The notes beneath the pieces were generated by a model. That model had not been told where the DNA came from, made no database searches, and saw only the letters and a list, made by a program, of their open reading frames with translations. The position numbers and the translations under genes were made by a program. Positions 20,578-29,245 of a stretch of 64,000 nt of DNA are shown here, one piece after another. The stretch's first letter is position 1. Each line of letters opens with the position of its first letter. The stretch is from Frigoribacterium sp. Leaf415 (GTDB lineage: Bacteria; Actinomycetota; Actinomycetes; Actinomycetales; Microbacteriaceae), in assembly GCF_001424645.1 (NCBI RefSeq), contig NZ_LMQR01000001.1, forward strand, positions 427,301 through 491,300, in the 5' to 3' direction.

Positions 20578-23529
20578 GTGCCAGGCACGAAGAAACTGGT
20601 CATCGTCGAGTCGCCCGCCAAGGCCAAGACGATCGGGCAGTACCTCGGCGACGGATACGAGGTGCTGGCCTCCGTCGGCCACATCCGCGACCTCGTCGAG
20701 CCCAAGAACCTCCCGGCCGAGCTGAAGAAGGGGTCGATGGGCAAGTTCTCCGTCGACGTCGAGAACGGATTCGAGCCCTACTACGTCGTCTCGGACGCCA
20801 AGAAGAAGACGGTCTCCGACCTCAAGCGCGCCCTGAAGAACGCCGACGAGCTCTACCTCGCGACAGACGAGGACCGCGAGGGCGAGGCCATCGCGTGGCA
20901 CCTCCTGCAAGAGCTCAAACCCAAGGTGCCGGTCAAGCGCATGGTGTTCCACGAGATCACCAAGGACGCCATCCAGAAGGCGCAGGAGAACACGCGTGAC
21001 CTCGACACCGCCCTGGTCGACGCGCAAGAGACCCGCCGCATCCTCGACCGCCTCTACGGCTACGAGGTCTCGCCCGTGCTGTGGCGCAAGGTCGGACCGG
21101 GACTGTCCGCCGGCCGCGTCCAGTCGGCCGCGACGCGTCTCGTCGTGGACCGCGAACGCGAACGCCTCGCGTTCGTCTCCGCGTCGTACTGGGATCTCAC
21201 CGCGACCTTCGAGCCCGTCGCGGCCGAGGGTGAGGCGAAGGTCGCCTTCGGGTCGCGTCTCGTCCGCGTCAACGGGGGACGCGTCGCCGCCGGTCGCGAC
21301 TTCGACGACCGAGGTCGCCTGAAGGGCGAGGCCGTCGCGCTCGACGAGGCGGCGTCGCGGGCGCTCGCCGAGGCGTTGAGCTCCTCCGACGTCGAGATCG
21401 TCGTCGGCTCGGTCGACTCGAAGCCCTACACCCGTCGTCCGGCTGCCCCCTTCACGACGTCGACCCTCCAGCAAGAGGCGGCGCGCAAGCTGCGGTTCTC
21501 CGCGCGGCAGACCATGAGCGTCGCGCAGTCGCTCTACGAGAACGGCCACATCACCTACATGCGCACCGACTCGCCGGCGCTGTCCCAGCAGGCGATCGGT
21601 GCGGCGCGCAGCCAGGCGGCCAAGCTCTACGGGTCCGACACGGTCCCCGACAAGCCGCGGCTGTACACGGGCAAGAGCAAGAACGCCCAAGAGGCCCACG
21701 AGGCCATCCGACCGTCGGGCGACACCTTCAAGACGCCGTCCGAGATGCAGAACGTCCTGCGGGGCAACGACTGGAAGCTCTACGACCTCATCTGGAAGCG
21801 CACGGTCGCCTCGCAGATGGCGGACGCCAAGGGATCGACCGCCTCGGTCGTCGTGTCGGCGACGACCTCGGGGACGGTCGAGGGCATCGCCCCCCGCGCC
21901 GCCACCGGGACGCTCGCCGAGTTCGCCGCGTCCGGCACGGTGATCACGTTCCGCGGGTTCCTCAACGCCTACGAAGAGGGGCGTGACGAGGACCGCCACG
22001 GCGCGGCCGAACCCGCCGAGGCCAAACTGCCCCCGCTGACCGCCGGTCAGGCCCTCGGCCTCGACGAGGTCGAGGCGAAGGGGCACGACACGTCGGCACC
22101 GCCGCGCTACACCGAGGCGAGCCTGGTCAAGACCCTCGAAGAGCTCGGCATCGGACGCCCCTCGACCTACGCCGCCATCATGTCGACCATCGTCGACCGT
22201 GGCTACGTCACGCCGCGCGGAACGGCCCTCGTCCCGAACTGGATCGCGTTCTCGGTGGTCCGTCTGCTCGAGGACTACTTCGCCGACCTGGTCGAGTACG
22301 ACTTCACGGCCAGCATGGAGGACGACCTCGACCTCATCGCCGGCGGCGACGCCGACCGCGTGGACTGGTTGAACGGTTTCTACTTCGGCAACGAGTCGCA
22401 CCGTGGTCTCCGCAAGGTCATCGACAACCTGGGCGAGATCGACGCGCGCGACATCAACTCCATCGTCCTCGCCGACGGCGTGACCCTGCGCATCGGTCGC
22501 TACGGTCCCTACCTCGAGGCGCCGGGCGACGACCCCGAGACGCCCCGTCGGGTGAACGTGCCCGAAGACCTCGCCCCCGACGAGTTGACCGCCGAGAAGG
22601 CGCGCGAGCTGATCGACGCCCCCGTCGTCGGCGACCGTGTGCTGGGGCTCAACCCCGAGACGGGCAAGGAGGTCATCGCCAAGGACGGCCGCTTCGGCCC
22701 GTACGTCACCGAACGGACCCCCGAGTCGGCGACCGACGAGATCGTGGCCGACCCGGCGACGGGCGAGGTGACCGAGTCGGCGGCTGCCGCCACGACCACG
22801 ACGGGGGCGAAGAAGGCTCCGGCGAAGAAGGCCCCCGCCAAGAAGGCCGCCGCTCCGAAGGAACGCACCGCGTCGCTCTTCAAGAGCATGGGCGTCGACA
22901 CGGTCGACCTCGACACGGCCCTGCGACTGCTCGACCTGCCCCGCACCGTCGGCACCGACCCCGAGAGCGGCGACGAGATCCAGGCGCAGAACGGGCGCTA
23001 CGGCCCCTATCTCAAGAAGGGGACCGACACCCGGTCGCTGACGAGCGAGGACCAGATCTTCGAGATCGACCTGCCCGGGGCGCTCGAGCTCTACGCCCAG
23101 CCGAAGTACGGCGCCCGCAAGGCCAGCAGCGCCCTGAAGGAGTTCGAGGCCGACCCGGTGAGCGGCAAGCCCATCAAGGTGAAGGACGGCCGGTTCGGCC
23201 CGTACGTCACCGACGGCGAGACGAACGCCACCATCCCGCGCGGTGAGACGGTCGAAGAGGTCGACTTCGACCGCGCCGTCCAGCTGCTCGCCGACAAGCG
23301 GGCCAAGGGGCCGGCCAAGCCCAAGACGGCCGCCAAGAAGGCACCCGCCAAGAAGGCACCCGCGAAGAAGGCGACCACCGCCAAGGCACCGGCCAAGAAG
23401 GCGACCACCGCCAAGGCGACCACCGCGAAGGCGTCGACGACGGCTGCGAAGAAGGCGCCGGTCAAGAAGGCTCCGGCGGCCAAGGCGGCGTCGGCGACGG
23501 CCGCGGCGCCGGAGGCCACGGGCGAGTGA
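20578..23529 (+). CDS. topA: DNA topoisomerase I
   Basis: Type IA enzyme that relaxes negative supercoils. The product has 983 residues. The TOPRIM domain begins KLVIVESPAKAKTIGQYL and includes ATDEDREGEAIAWH near 97-110. The catalytic Tyr327 is in ENGHITYMRTDS. The C-terminal region has repeats of the form NGRYGPYLKKG / DGRFGPYVTD, and two Lys-Ala runs: a short one near 744-760 and a long tail over about the last 75 residues (KKAPAKKAPAKKATTAK type), as in other actinobacterial TopA, which holds the enzyme on DNA. The GTG at 20578 has AAGGAG at 20568-20573; an extension to 20437 is rejected. Confidence 0.97.
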   Translation: MPGTKKLVIVESPAKAKTIGQYLGDGYEVLASVGHIRDLVEPKNLPAELKKGSMGKFSVDVENGFEPYYVVSDAKKKTVSDLKRALKNADELYLATDEDREGEAIAWHLLQELKPKVPVKRMVFHEITKDAIQKAQENTRDLDTALVDAQETRRILDRLYGYEVSPVLWRKVGPGLSAGRVQSAATRLVVDRERERLAFVSASYWDLTATFEPVAAEGEAKVAFGSRLVRVNGGRVAAGRDFDDRGRLKGEAVALDEAASRALAEALSSSDVEIVVGSVDSKPYTRRPAAPFTTSTLQQEAARKLRFSARQTMSVAQSLYENGHITYMRTDSPALSQQAIGAARSQAAKLYGSDTVPDKPRLYTGKSKNAQEAHEAIRPSGDTFKTPSEMQNVLRGNDWKLYDLIWKRTVASQMADAKGSTASVVVSATTSGTVEGIAPRAATGTLAEFAASGTVITFRGFLNAYEEGRDEDRHGAAEPAEAKLPPLTAGQALGLDEVEAKGHDTSAPPRYTEASLVKTLEELGIGRPSTYAAIMSTIVDRGYVTPRGTALVPNWIAFSVVRLLEDYFADLVEYDFTASMEDDLDLIAGGDADRVDWLNGFYFGNESHRGLRKVIDNLGEIDARDINSIVLADGVTLRIGRYGPYLEAPGDDPETPRRVNVPEDLAPDELTAEKARELIDAPVVGDRVLGLNPETGKEVIAKDGRFGPYVTERTPESATDEIVADPATGEVTESAAAATTTTGAKKAPAKKAPAKKAAAPKERTASLFKSMGVDTVDLDTALRLLDLPRTVGTDPESGDEIQAQNGRYGPYLKKGTDTRSLTSEDQIFEIDLPGALELYAQPKYGARKASSALKEFEADPVSGKPIKVKDGRFGPYVTDGETNATIPRGETVEEVDFDRAVQLLADKRAKGPAKPKTAAKKAPAKKAPAKKATTAKAPAKKATTAKATTAKASTTAAKKAPVKKAPAAKAASATAAAPEATGE

Positions 23530-23569
23530 CCGACCCGGTCGGTCCCCGAGCCGAGGGTGCACGCTGACC

Positions 23570-24718
23570 ATGCCCCTCTGGGAACACCTCACGGGTCAGC
23601 CCGATGCCATCGAGGCGTTGACCGCGGCGGCCTCCACGCAGCCCGGCAACGCCTCGATGACCCACTCGTGGCTCATCACCGGGCCGCCCGGCTCGGGCCG
23701 CTCGAACCTCGCCTACGCCTTCGCGGCCGCGTTGCTCTCACGAGAGCCGGCCGACGAAGAGGCCACCCTGCGGCAGGTCGCCGCCAGGTCGCACCCCGAC
23801 CTCGCGGTCCTCAGCACGGAACGCATCATCATCACGATCGACGAGGTCCGGTCGCTGGTCGCGGCGAGCCAGTTCTCGCCGTCGGTGGGTCGCTACCGGG
23901 TGGTCGTCATCGAGGACGCCGACCGCATGACCGAGCGCACCTCGAACCTCCTGCTCAAGGCGCTCGAAGAGCCGCCGCCCCGGACGGTCTGGCTGCTGTG
24001 CGCCCCGAGCGAGGCCGACCTCATCCCCACGATCCGCTCCCGGGTCCGCAGCGTGCGCCTCCGCATGCCCGCCGTAGGCGACGTCGCCGCGCTCCTCGAG
24101 AACCGCGACGGAGTCGACCCCGAGATCGCGCTCGTGGCGGCCCGGGAGGCCCAGAGCCACATCGGCATGGCGCGGCGCCTGGCACTCGACGCCTCGGCGA
24201 GGTCGCGACGCCGTCAGACGCTCGAGACCGCCCTGGGCATCCGCAGCGTCTCGGACGCCGTCATCGCGGCGGCCACCCTGCTCGCGGTCGCCGGTGACGA
24301 CGCGAAGGCGATCACGGAAGAGCGCGACGCCGAAGAACGGGCGAGTGCGTTGCGGTCGCTGGGCGTCGAGCCGGGCGGCACCGTGCCCCCGGCGCTGCGC
24401 AGCCAGCTGCGTGCCCTCGAGGACGACCAGAAGCGCCGGGCGACCCGGAGCCTCCGCGACGGGATCGACCGCATCATGGTCGACCTCCTCTCGCTGTACC
24501 GCGACGTCCTGTTGCTGCAGCTCGGGGTCGACGAGCAGCCCATCAACGAGGCCATCCGGGCACAGCTCGACGCCGCGGCGGCCGCCTCCAGCCCGGCCGC
24601 GACCCTGGCCGTGCTCGACGCGATCGCCCTGGCCCGTCGCCGCATCGAGGCCAACGTGTCGCCGGCCATGGCTCTCGAGGCCATGCTGGTCGTCGTCAGT
24701 CGTCACGCCACCCGCTGA
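23570..24718 (+). CDS. holB: DNA polymerase III subunit delta'
   Basis: Clamp-loader subunit. The product has 382 residues. The P-loop reads GPPGSGRSNLA near 41-51, with Arg where an active ATPase has Lys, consistent with the non-hydrolysing role of delta'. VVVIEDADRMTERTSNLLLK and LEEPPPRTVWLLCAPS follow, the usual Walker B-like and sensor region. The zinc-module cysteines of E. coli delta' are absent. It starts 40 bases after topA. A thymidylate kinase gene, which often precedes holB, is missing here. Confidence 0.92.
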   Translation: MPLWEHLTGQPDAIEALTAAASTQPGNASMTHSWLITGPPGSGRSNLAYAFAAALLSREPADEEATLRQVAARSHPDLAVLSTERIIITIDEVRSLVAASQFSPSVGRYRVVVIEDADRMTERTSNLLLKALEEPPPRTVWLLCAPSEADLIPTIRSRVRSVRLRMPAVGDVAALLENRDGVDPEIALVAAREAQSHIGMARRLALDASARSRRRQTLETALGIRSVSDAVIAAATLLAVAGDDAKAITEERDAEERASALRSLGVEPGGTVPPALRSQLRALEDDQKRRATRSLRDGIDRIMVDLLSLYRDVLLLQLGVDEQPINEAIRAQLDAAAAASSPAATLAVLDAIALARRRIEANVSPAMALEAMLVVVSRHATR

Positions 24719-24720
24719 CC

Positions 24721-24780
24721 GGCGCGCGCGGCAGGGCCACGAGCACCGGTGGCGCGCGCGGCAGCCCCACGAGCACCGGG
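24721..24780. repeat. Two tandem 30-bp repeats
   Basis: Two nearly identical 30-base units, each starting GGCGCGCGCGGCAG and ending CACGAGCACCGG, lie end to end just after holB. Confidence 0.85.
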
Positions 24781-24822
24781 GCGGCCAGCGGGCCGTCCAC
24801 CCCTTTCCCCGGGTGCATGCGG

Positions 24823-24828
24823 GATGAT
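24823..24828 (+). promoter_or_regulatory. -10 box for leaderless tetR-type mRNA
   Basis: GATGAT, then six bases, then the ATG at 24835. No Shine-Dalgarno. Confidence 0.4.
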
Positions 24829-24834
24829 GGCCTG

Positions 24835-25497
24835 ATGAGCGACCCGAACGCCGCCCCCGGCCTGCGCGAGCGCAAGCGTCTGGCCACCCGACGAGCGATC
24901 CAGGTCGCCGTCCTCGACCTCATCGTCGAACACGGGCTCGACGCGGTGACGGTCGACATGGTCAGCCGCCGGGCCGACGTCTCGCCGCGGACCTTCTTCA
25001 ACTACTTCCCGTCCAAAGAAGAGGCCGTCGTCGGCGATCCGCCGGCACTGCCGGACGGTCGCGACCTCGAGCGGTTCGTGGCCCAGCGCGACGAGCCCGT
25101 GCTGTCGAGCCTCATCCAGCTGCTGACGCACGCCGTCGAGTCGGCCACGGTCGATCGCGAACTCGTCGTCCTGCGTCGCCGGGTGCTGCGGGCGCACCCC
25201 GACCTGCTGGCCCGTCGCATCGCGTCGACGCGCGTCTTCGAGGAGCGACTGACGACCGTCGTCGCCCAGCGCATGGCGGCCGACGAGGGGGTGGCGGACG
25301 ACGCCGTCGACGCCTCGTTGCTCAGCCGCGCGCACCTGGTGTCGCTGGTCAGCATCGCCACCCTCCGCCATGCCTGGGCCGAGTGGATCGACGACGACGA
25401 CGTGGACCACCTCAGCGACATGCGGTACAGCCTGCGCGCTCGCATGGAGGCCAGCTTCGTCGAGCTCGGTCGCCTCGTGACACGTGAGGTCCGCTGA
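24835..25497 (+). CDS. TetR family regulator
   Basis: The product has 220 residues. The N-terminal helix-turn-helix spans about 18-60, ending in the typical VSPRTFFNYFPSKEEAV. The ligand domain has no motif I can assign. No obvious target lies beside it: holB is upstream and tRNA-Thr downstream, so it may act elsewhere or on itself. The ATG at 24835 is preferred to an in-frame ATG at 24817 because of the -10 position. Confidence 0.88.
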   Translation: MSDPNAAPGLRERKRLATRRAIQVAVLDLIVEHGLDAVTVDMVSRRADVSPRTFFNYFPSKEEAVVGDPPALPDGRDLERFVAQRDEPVLSSLIQLLTHAVESATVDRELVVLRRRVLRAHPDLLARRIASTRVFEERLTTVVAQRMAADEGVADDAVDASLLSRAHLVSLVSIATLRHAWAEWIDDDDVDHLSDMRYSLRARMEASFVELGRLVTREVR

Positions 25498-25502
25498 TCC
25501 TG

Positions 25503-25508
25503 TACAGT
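25503..25508 (+). promoter_or_regulatory. -10 box for tRNA-Thr
   Basis: TACAGT lies 46 bases before the tRNA. A GTGACA word (25477-25482) is a loose -35 with a 20-base spacer. Confidence 0.4.
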
Positions 25509-25554
25509 GTCTAATCGTGCCGCGAGGCACGGGCAACCGGCCACGGTCGGTCCC

Positions 25555-25630
25555 GCCGCTTTAGCTCAGTCGGTAGAGCGTCTCACTCGTAATGAGAAGG
25601 TCATCAGTTCGATTCTGATAAGCGGCTCCA
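25555..25630 (+). tRNA. tRNA-Thr (anticodon CGT)
   Basis: A 76-base cloverleaf with acceptor arm GCCGCTT/AAGCGGC, anticodon arm TCTCA/TGAGA around CTCGTAA (anticodon CGT), a TTCGATT T-loop and an encoded CCA end. Confidence 0.96.
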
Positions 25631-25632
25631 CC

Positions 25633-25663
25633 ACAGCCCCGGGTCACGACGACCCGGGGCTGT
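25633..25663 (+). terminator. Terminator after tRNA-Thr
   Basis: ACAGCCCCGGGTC (25633-25645) pairs perfectly with GACCCGGGGCTGT (25651-25663) around the loop ACGAC, followed by CCTCGTCC. The stretch 25664-25839 has no gene; it contains one TTGTACCCCGA word near 25753. Confidence 0.8.
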
Positions 25664-25839
25664 CCTCGTCCGTCGGCCGTGCCGAGGGCGTGCCGGTCTG
25701 AGGCCCTCGTCCCGGTCCCTGCGCCCCCAGTAGTGGTGAGCGCGTCGCCGGGTTGTACCCCGAACGGCCCACGGGCCTCGTCCCGTCGCCCTACGGTCGA
25801 TCTGCGACGCCCACCGGTCCCCGGAAGGAGGTGGCCCGC

Positions 25840-26568
25840 ATGCCCCTCCGAGTGATCTGCACCGCGCTGCTCGCCGCCGTCCTGGCAGGCATCCTCCTCG
25901 TCGTCTGGGCCGGAGGCGACTCCTCGGCCCTCGCGACGGCCGGCGTGGCCGACGGGCCGACGACGGTGGTCCTCGCGAGCGGCGCCCCCGAACCCGAGGC
26001 CGGCACCGAGGCCGAGGACGCAGGAGGCGCGGGGTGCGTGGACGACGCCACCAGCGCCTCCGTCCCCTCGCCCGCGCAGCCCGGCGCCGACGCCGCGAGC
26101 GGCGCGACGGGCGCCCCCGACGCCGCGAGCGGCGCGACGGGCACCACCGTCGCCGACCTCGACGCGTTCCGGACGGCCTACGAGGATCAGCGTGTGGCGG
26201 CGTGCCTCGGGCTGCTGCCGGCCGCGAACGTGCGTCACGACGCGTGCCTCGAGCAGTACCTCTTCTGGGTCGCCGGCGACCCGAGCCCCGATCCGTTGAG
26301 CGCCTGGGGGCACAAGGGCGAGGTGGTGCGCACCGACGGGGTGCCCCCGGTCGGTTGCGACGGCAACCTCGCCGGCGGCACCGCGACCACGGGCGACGTC
26401 GCCGCCGCCAAGTGGTGGGCCTCGGCCCCGCACCGTGCGGCCGTCTATCGACCGGACTTCCGTGGAGACCTCGCCCACGCCTGTGTCGGTTTCGCCGCCG
26501 TGCACGGGGGAGCGCCGGACGACAGCCCGGACTTCGTCCGCTCGGCCAGTCGCTGGTACGCCTGCTGA
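25840..26568 (+). CDS. Secreted protein with a diverged CAP-like domain
   Basis: The product has 242 residues. An N-terminal membrane or signal segment (VICTALLAAVLAGILLVVWA) covers about 5-24. A low-complexity linker with a duplicated DAASGATG segment (30-bp repeat at 26089-26142) runs to about 105. The C-terminal part has DAFRTAYEDQRVAACLGLLP and KWWASAPHRAAVYRPDF, which recall the helices and 'SPGHR' strand of CAP/SCP domains; six cysteines may pair. I give this as a resemblance only. ATG at 25840 has GGAAGGAGG just upstream. No close partner genes. Confidence 0.6.
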   Translation: MPLRVICTALLAAVLAGILLVVWAGGDSSALATAGVADGPTTVVLASGAPEPEAGTEAEDAGGAGCVDDATSASVPSPAQPGADAASGATGAPDAASGATGTTVADLDAFRTAYEDQRVAACLGLLPAANVRHDACLEQYLFWVAGDPSPDPLSAWGHKGEVVRTDGVPPVGCDGNLAGGTATTGDVAAAKWWASAPHRAAVYRPDFRGDLAHACVGFAAVHGGAPDDSPDFVRSASRWYAC

Positions 26569-26602
26569 CCGGAGAGGTCGGGTGCTGACCGGAGAGGTCG
26601 GG
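26563..26602 (+). repeat. 20-bp tandem duplication spanning a stop codon
   Basis: TGCTGACCGGAGAGGTCGGG occurs twice in a row. The first copy contains the TGA of the CAP-like gene, the second lies in the gap. Confidence 0.9.
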
Positions 26603-26644
26603 CAGGGCCCCGGACCCGCGGGCCTCGCCGTCGGCGGTGGCTGG

Positions 26645-26650
26645 TAGACA
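26645..26650 (+). promoter_or_regulatory. -10 box for leaderless oxidoreductase mRNA
   Basis: TAGACA, six bases, then the ATG at 26657. No Shine-Dalgarno. Confidence 0.5.
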
Positions 26651-26656
26651 GTCCGC

Positions 26657-27640
26657 ATGACACTTCGATGGGGAATCCTCGGCGCCGGCGGCATCGCCGC
26701 CACCTTCACCTCCGACCTGCAGGGCGCGGGACTGACCGTCTCCGCCGTCGGGTCGCGCGACCTGGCCAAGGCGCGCGAGTTCGCCGACCGTGCCGGGGTC
26801 CCGGGGGCGCACGGCAGCTACGACGACCTGGTGGCCGACCCCGAGGTCGACGTGGTCTACGTCGCCACCCCGCACCCGTTCCACGCCGAGAACGCCCTCA
26901 CGGCCGTCGCCGCCGGCAAGCACGTGCTCGTCGAGAAGGCCTTCACCGTGAACGCCGCCGAGGCCGAGAGGGTCTACGCGGCCGCTCGCGAGGCCGGCGT
27001 GGTCGTCCTCGAGGCGATGTGGACGCGGTACACGCCGCAGAGCGCGCGACTGCGCGAGGTCGTGCGCTCCGGCGTCATCGGCGAGGTGCGCCTCCTGACC
27101 GCCGTGCACGTCCAGTCGCTGCCCACCGATCCCCACCACCGCATCAACGACCCGGCGCTCGGCGGCGGGGCCCTGCTCGACCTCGGGGTGTACCCGGTGT
27201 CGTTCGCGGACGACCTGCTCGGGGCGCCCTCGACGGTCTCGGCCGCCGCCACGCTCAGCGACCAGGGCGTCGACACCCGCGTCGCGATCCAGCTCGGTCA
27301 CGCGTCGGGTGCGACGGCCCAGCTCTACGCCGCCCTCGACACCTCGGGCCGCAACACGGCGACGCTGCTCGGCACCGCCGGTCGCATCGACGTCGACGAC
27401 ACGTTCTACGCGCCCGGCGGCTTCACCGTGCGCGACTCCGACGACGCCGTGATCGAGCGCTTCGACGCCGACGAGGGCGGACTGCGCGGCATGCACCACC
27501 AGGCGCTCGAGCTCGAACGGGTCGTGGCGGCGGGCGAGCGCGAGAGCCCGTTGCTGACCGCCACCGACGGCGTGGGCGTCATGCGCACGATGGACGAGGT
27601 CCGACGGCAGATCGGCGTGCGGTACCCCTCCGAGGGATGA
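26657..27640 (+). CDS. Gfo/Idh/MocA family oxidoreductase
   Basis: The product has 327 residues. A Rossmann domain starts WGILGAGGIAATF; the family motif is seen as VLVEKAFTVNAAEA near 96 (EK with the catalytic Lys). The second domain shows GGGALLDLGVYPVSF near 171. Members are NAD(P)-dependent sugar, inositol or dihydrodiol dehydrogenases; the substrate cannot be told. The gene stands alone on a leaderless promoter, before dacB. It is not closely similar to the other member at 31341. Confidence 0.88.
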   Translation: MTLRWGILGAGGIAATFTSDLQGAGLTVSAVGSRDLAKAREFADRAGVPGAHGSYDDLVADPEVDVVYVATPHPFHAENALTAVAAGKHVLVEKAFTVNAAEAERVYAAAREAGVVVLEAMWTRYTPQSARLREVVRSGVIGEVRLLTAVHVQSLPTDPHHRINDPALGGGALLDLGVYPVSFADDLLGAPSTVSAAATLSDQGVDTRVAIQLGHASGATAQLYAALDTSGRNTATLLGTAGRIDVDDTFYAPGGFTVRDSDDAVIERFDADEGGLRGMHHQALELERVVAAGERESPLLTATDGVGVMRTMDEVRRQIGVRYPSEG

Positions 27641-27658
27641 CGTCGCCGCGAGGCTCCG

Positions 27659-27664
27659 TATGAT
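27659..27664 (+). promoter_or_regulatory. -10 box for leaderless dacB mRNA
   Basis: TATGAT, a near-consensus -10, ends seven bases before the ATG at 27672 and overlaps two other in-frame ATGs (27660 and 27663), which therefore cannot be in the transcript. Confidence 0.55.
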
Positions 27665-27671
27665 GTCCTCG

Positions 27672-29207
27672 ATGAGCGATCAGGGTGAGCCACGTCACGA
27701 CCGTCCCGAGGCGACCACGGGTGGTGACGGCGCCGGCCCCCGCGATGCGGCCCCGGCCCGGTCCGCCGCGTCGGGCTCGTCCGTGTGGCGTTGGGTCTCG
27801 TCGCGGCCGCGAGGAGTCCTCGTGACGGCGGGCGTCCTGGTCTTCGCCCTGCTCGGCGGCGGAGCCGTCGCCGCCGGGGCCGCCACCGCGCCCGACGCCG
27901 CGACGACGCGGGCCGCCTCCTCGACCCCCGAACCGGCGGTCACGATCACTCCGACCGCGACCCCCACGGCCGACCCCGCACGGTCGGTACCGGGCGTCAT
28001 CCCCGGGGCCACGCGCCTCCGGACCTGCTCCGTCGCCGGTGCCGCGTCCGACGCCCGTCTGGCCCAGTTCGAGGGCAGCGTGGTCAACGCCGCCACGGGT
28101 GAGGTCCTCTTCGACCGCAACGGCTCGACCCCGGCGCGCACGGGCAGCGTGTTGAAGACCCTGACGAGCGCGGTCGCCCTGTCCGTCCTCGGGCCCGACG
28201 CCCGTCTCACCACCCGGGTGACCGGCGACGCCGGGACGGGTGCCGTGTCCCTGGTCGGCGGCGGCGACGCCACGCTCAGCGCCACCGGTTCGAGCGTGTA
28301 CGCCGGCGCCCCCACGGTCGCCGACCTCGCGACCCAGGTGAAGGCGTCGCTCGGCGAGCAGCCCCTCACGCAGATCACGCTCGACGCCACCTACTGGAAC
28401 CCCGCCGACAAATGGGACCCGTCCTGGAAGCGCACCGAGCAGACCATCGGCTACCACTCCGAGGTCACCGCGCTCATGGTCGACGGCGACCGGGCGAACC
28501 CCGCCGCCCAGACGAGTCCGCGCAGCACCGACCCCGTCGCCCGCGCCGGCGACGCCTTCCGCTCCGCGCTCGTCACCGCGGGCGTGGTCGGTGCCGACTC
28601 CGCCACCATGACCCAGGGCACCGCCACGAGCGGCACCGTGATCGCCCAGGTGTCGTCCCAGCCGGTCAGCCGCCTGATCTCGCAGCTGCTGCCGACCTCC
28701 GACAACACCCTCGCCGAGATGCTCGCGCGCGTCTCGTCGAAGGCGTCCGGTGCCGACGGGTCGGCCGCGTCGCTCACGGCGCTCTACAAGTCCGTGCTCT
28801 CGTCGGCCTACGGTCTCGACACGTCGTCGCTCACGATCATCGACGGGTCCGGCCTGAGCGAGAACGACGCCGTGCCCTCGACCTTCGTCGCGCGCCTGAT
28901 GATCCAGGTGCTGAACCGCGAGCACGGCCTCGGCGTCGTCTACGACGCCCTCCCGGTGTCGGGCAAGACGGGCACGCTCGCCTCCCGTTTCACGGGCTCG
29001 AACGCCGTGGCCCGGGGCGCCGTGCACGCCAAGACCGGGTGGATCGACACGGCCTACACGCTCGCCGGCACCGTCGACGCGGCGGACGGCACCAAGCTCA
29101 CCTTCGCTTTCTACGCGATCGGCTCCGTGCAGGACAACGCGCGGGCCGCCCTCGACACCCTGACGACGGCCGTCTACAGCTGCGGCGACAACCTGGCCAA
29201 CAGCTGA
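27672..29207 (+). CDS. dacB: D-alanyl-D-alanine carboxypeptidase/endopeptidase (S13, PBP4 type)
   Basis: Trims peptidoglycan side chains or cross-links outside the membrane. The product has 511 residues. A hydrophobic signal or anchor lies near 48-70, then a Thr/Pro-rich linker. The penicilloyl-serine motifs are STPARTGSVLKTL (SxxK), SDN in PTSDNTLAEM, and KTG in SGKTGTLASRF, with the large insert between the first two that marks family S13. The start at 27672 is set by the promoter; a four-residue longer form from 27660 is possible in principle. Confidence 0.92.
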   Translation: MSDQGEPRHDRPEATTGGDGAGPRDAAPARSAASGSSVWRWVSSRPRGVLVTAGVLVFALLGGGAVAAGAATAPDAATTRAASSTPEPAVTITPTATPTADPARSVPGVIPGATRLRTCSVAGAASDARLAQFEGSVVNAATGEVLFDRNGSTPARTGSVLKTLTSAVALSVLGPDARLTTRVTGDAGTGAVSLVGGGDATLSATGSSVYAGAPTVADLATQVKASLGEQPLTQITLDATYWNPADKWDPSWKRTEQTIGYHSEVTALMVDGDRANPAAQTSPRSTDPVARAGDAFRSALVTAGVVGADSATMTQGTATSGTVIAQVSSQPVSRLISQLLPTSDNTLAEMLARVSSKASGADGSAASLTALYKSVLSSAYGLDTSSLTIIDGSGLSENDAVPSTFVARLMIQVLNREHGLGVVYDALPVSGKTGTLASRFTGSNAVARGAVHAKTGWIDTAYTLAGTVDAADGTKLTFAFYAIGSVQDNARAALDTLTTAVYSCGDNLANS

Positions 29208-29233
29208 GGCGGGCCGCTGTCGGTGCGGCGCGC

Positions 29234-29239
29234 GAGAAT
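29234..29239 (+). promoter_or_regulatory. -10 box for leaderless nicotinamidase mRNA
   Basis: GAGAAT, six bases, then the ATG at 29246; no Shine-Dalgarno is seen. Confidence 0.4.
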
Positions 29240-29245
29240 GGTCGC

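Noticed and set aside
19585-23592. A 1335-codon open frame on the minus strand opposite topA and the pilus genes
   Set aside because: Shadow of GC-rich codons. The translation is Arg/Gly/Leu-rich with no motif, and topA on the other strand is certain.
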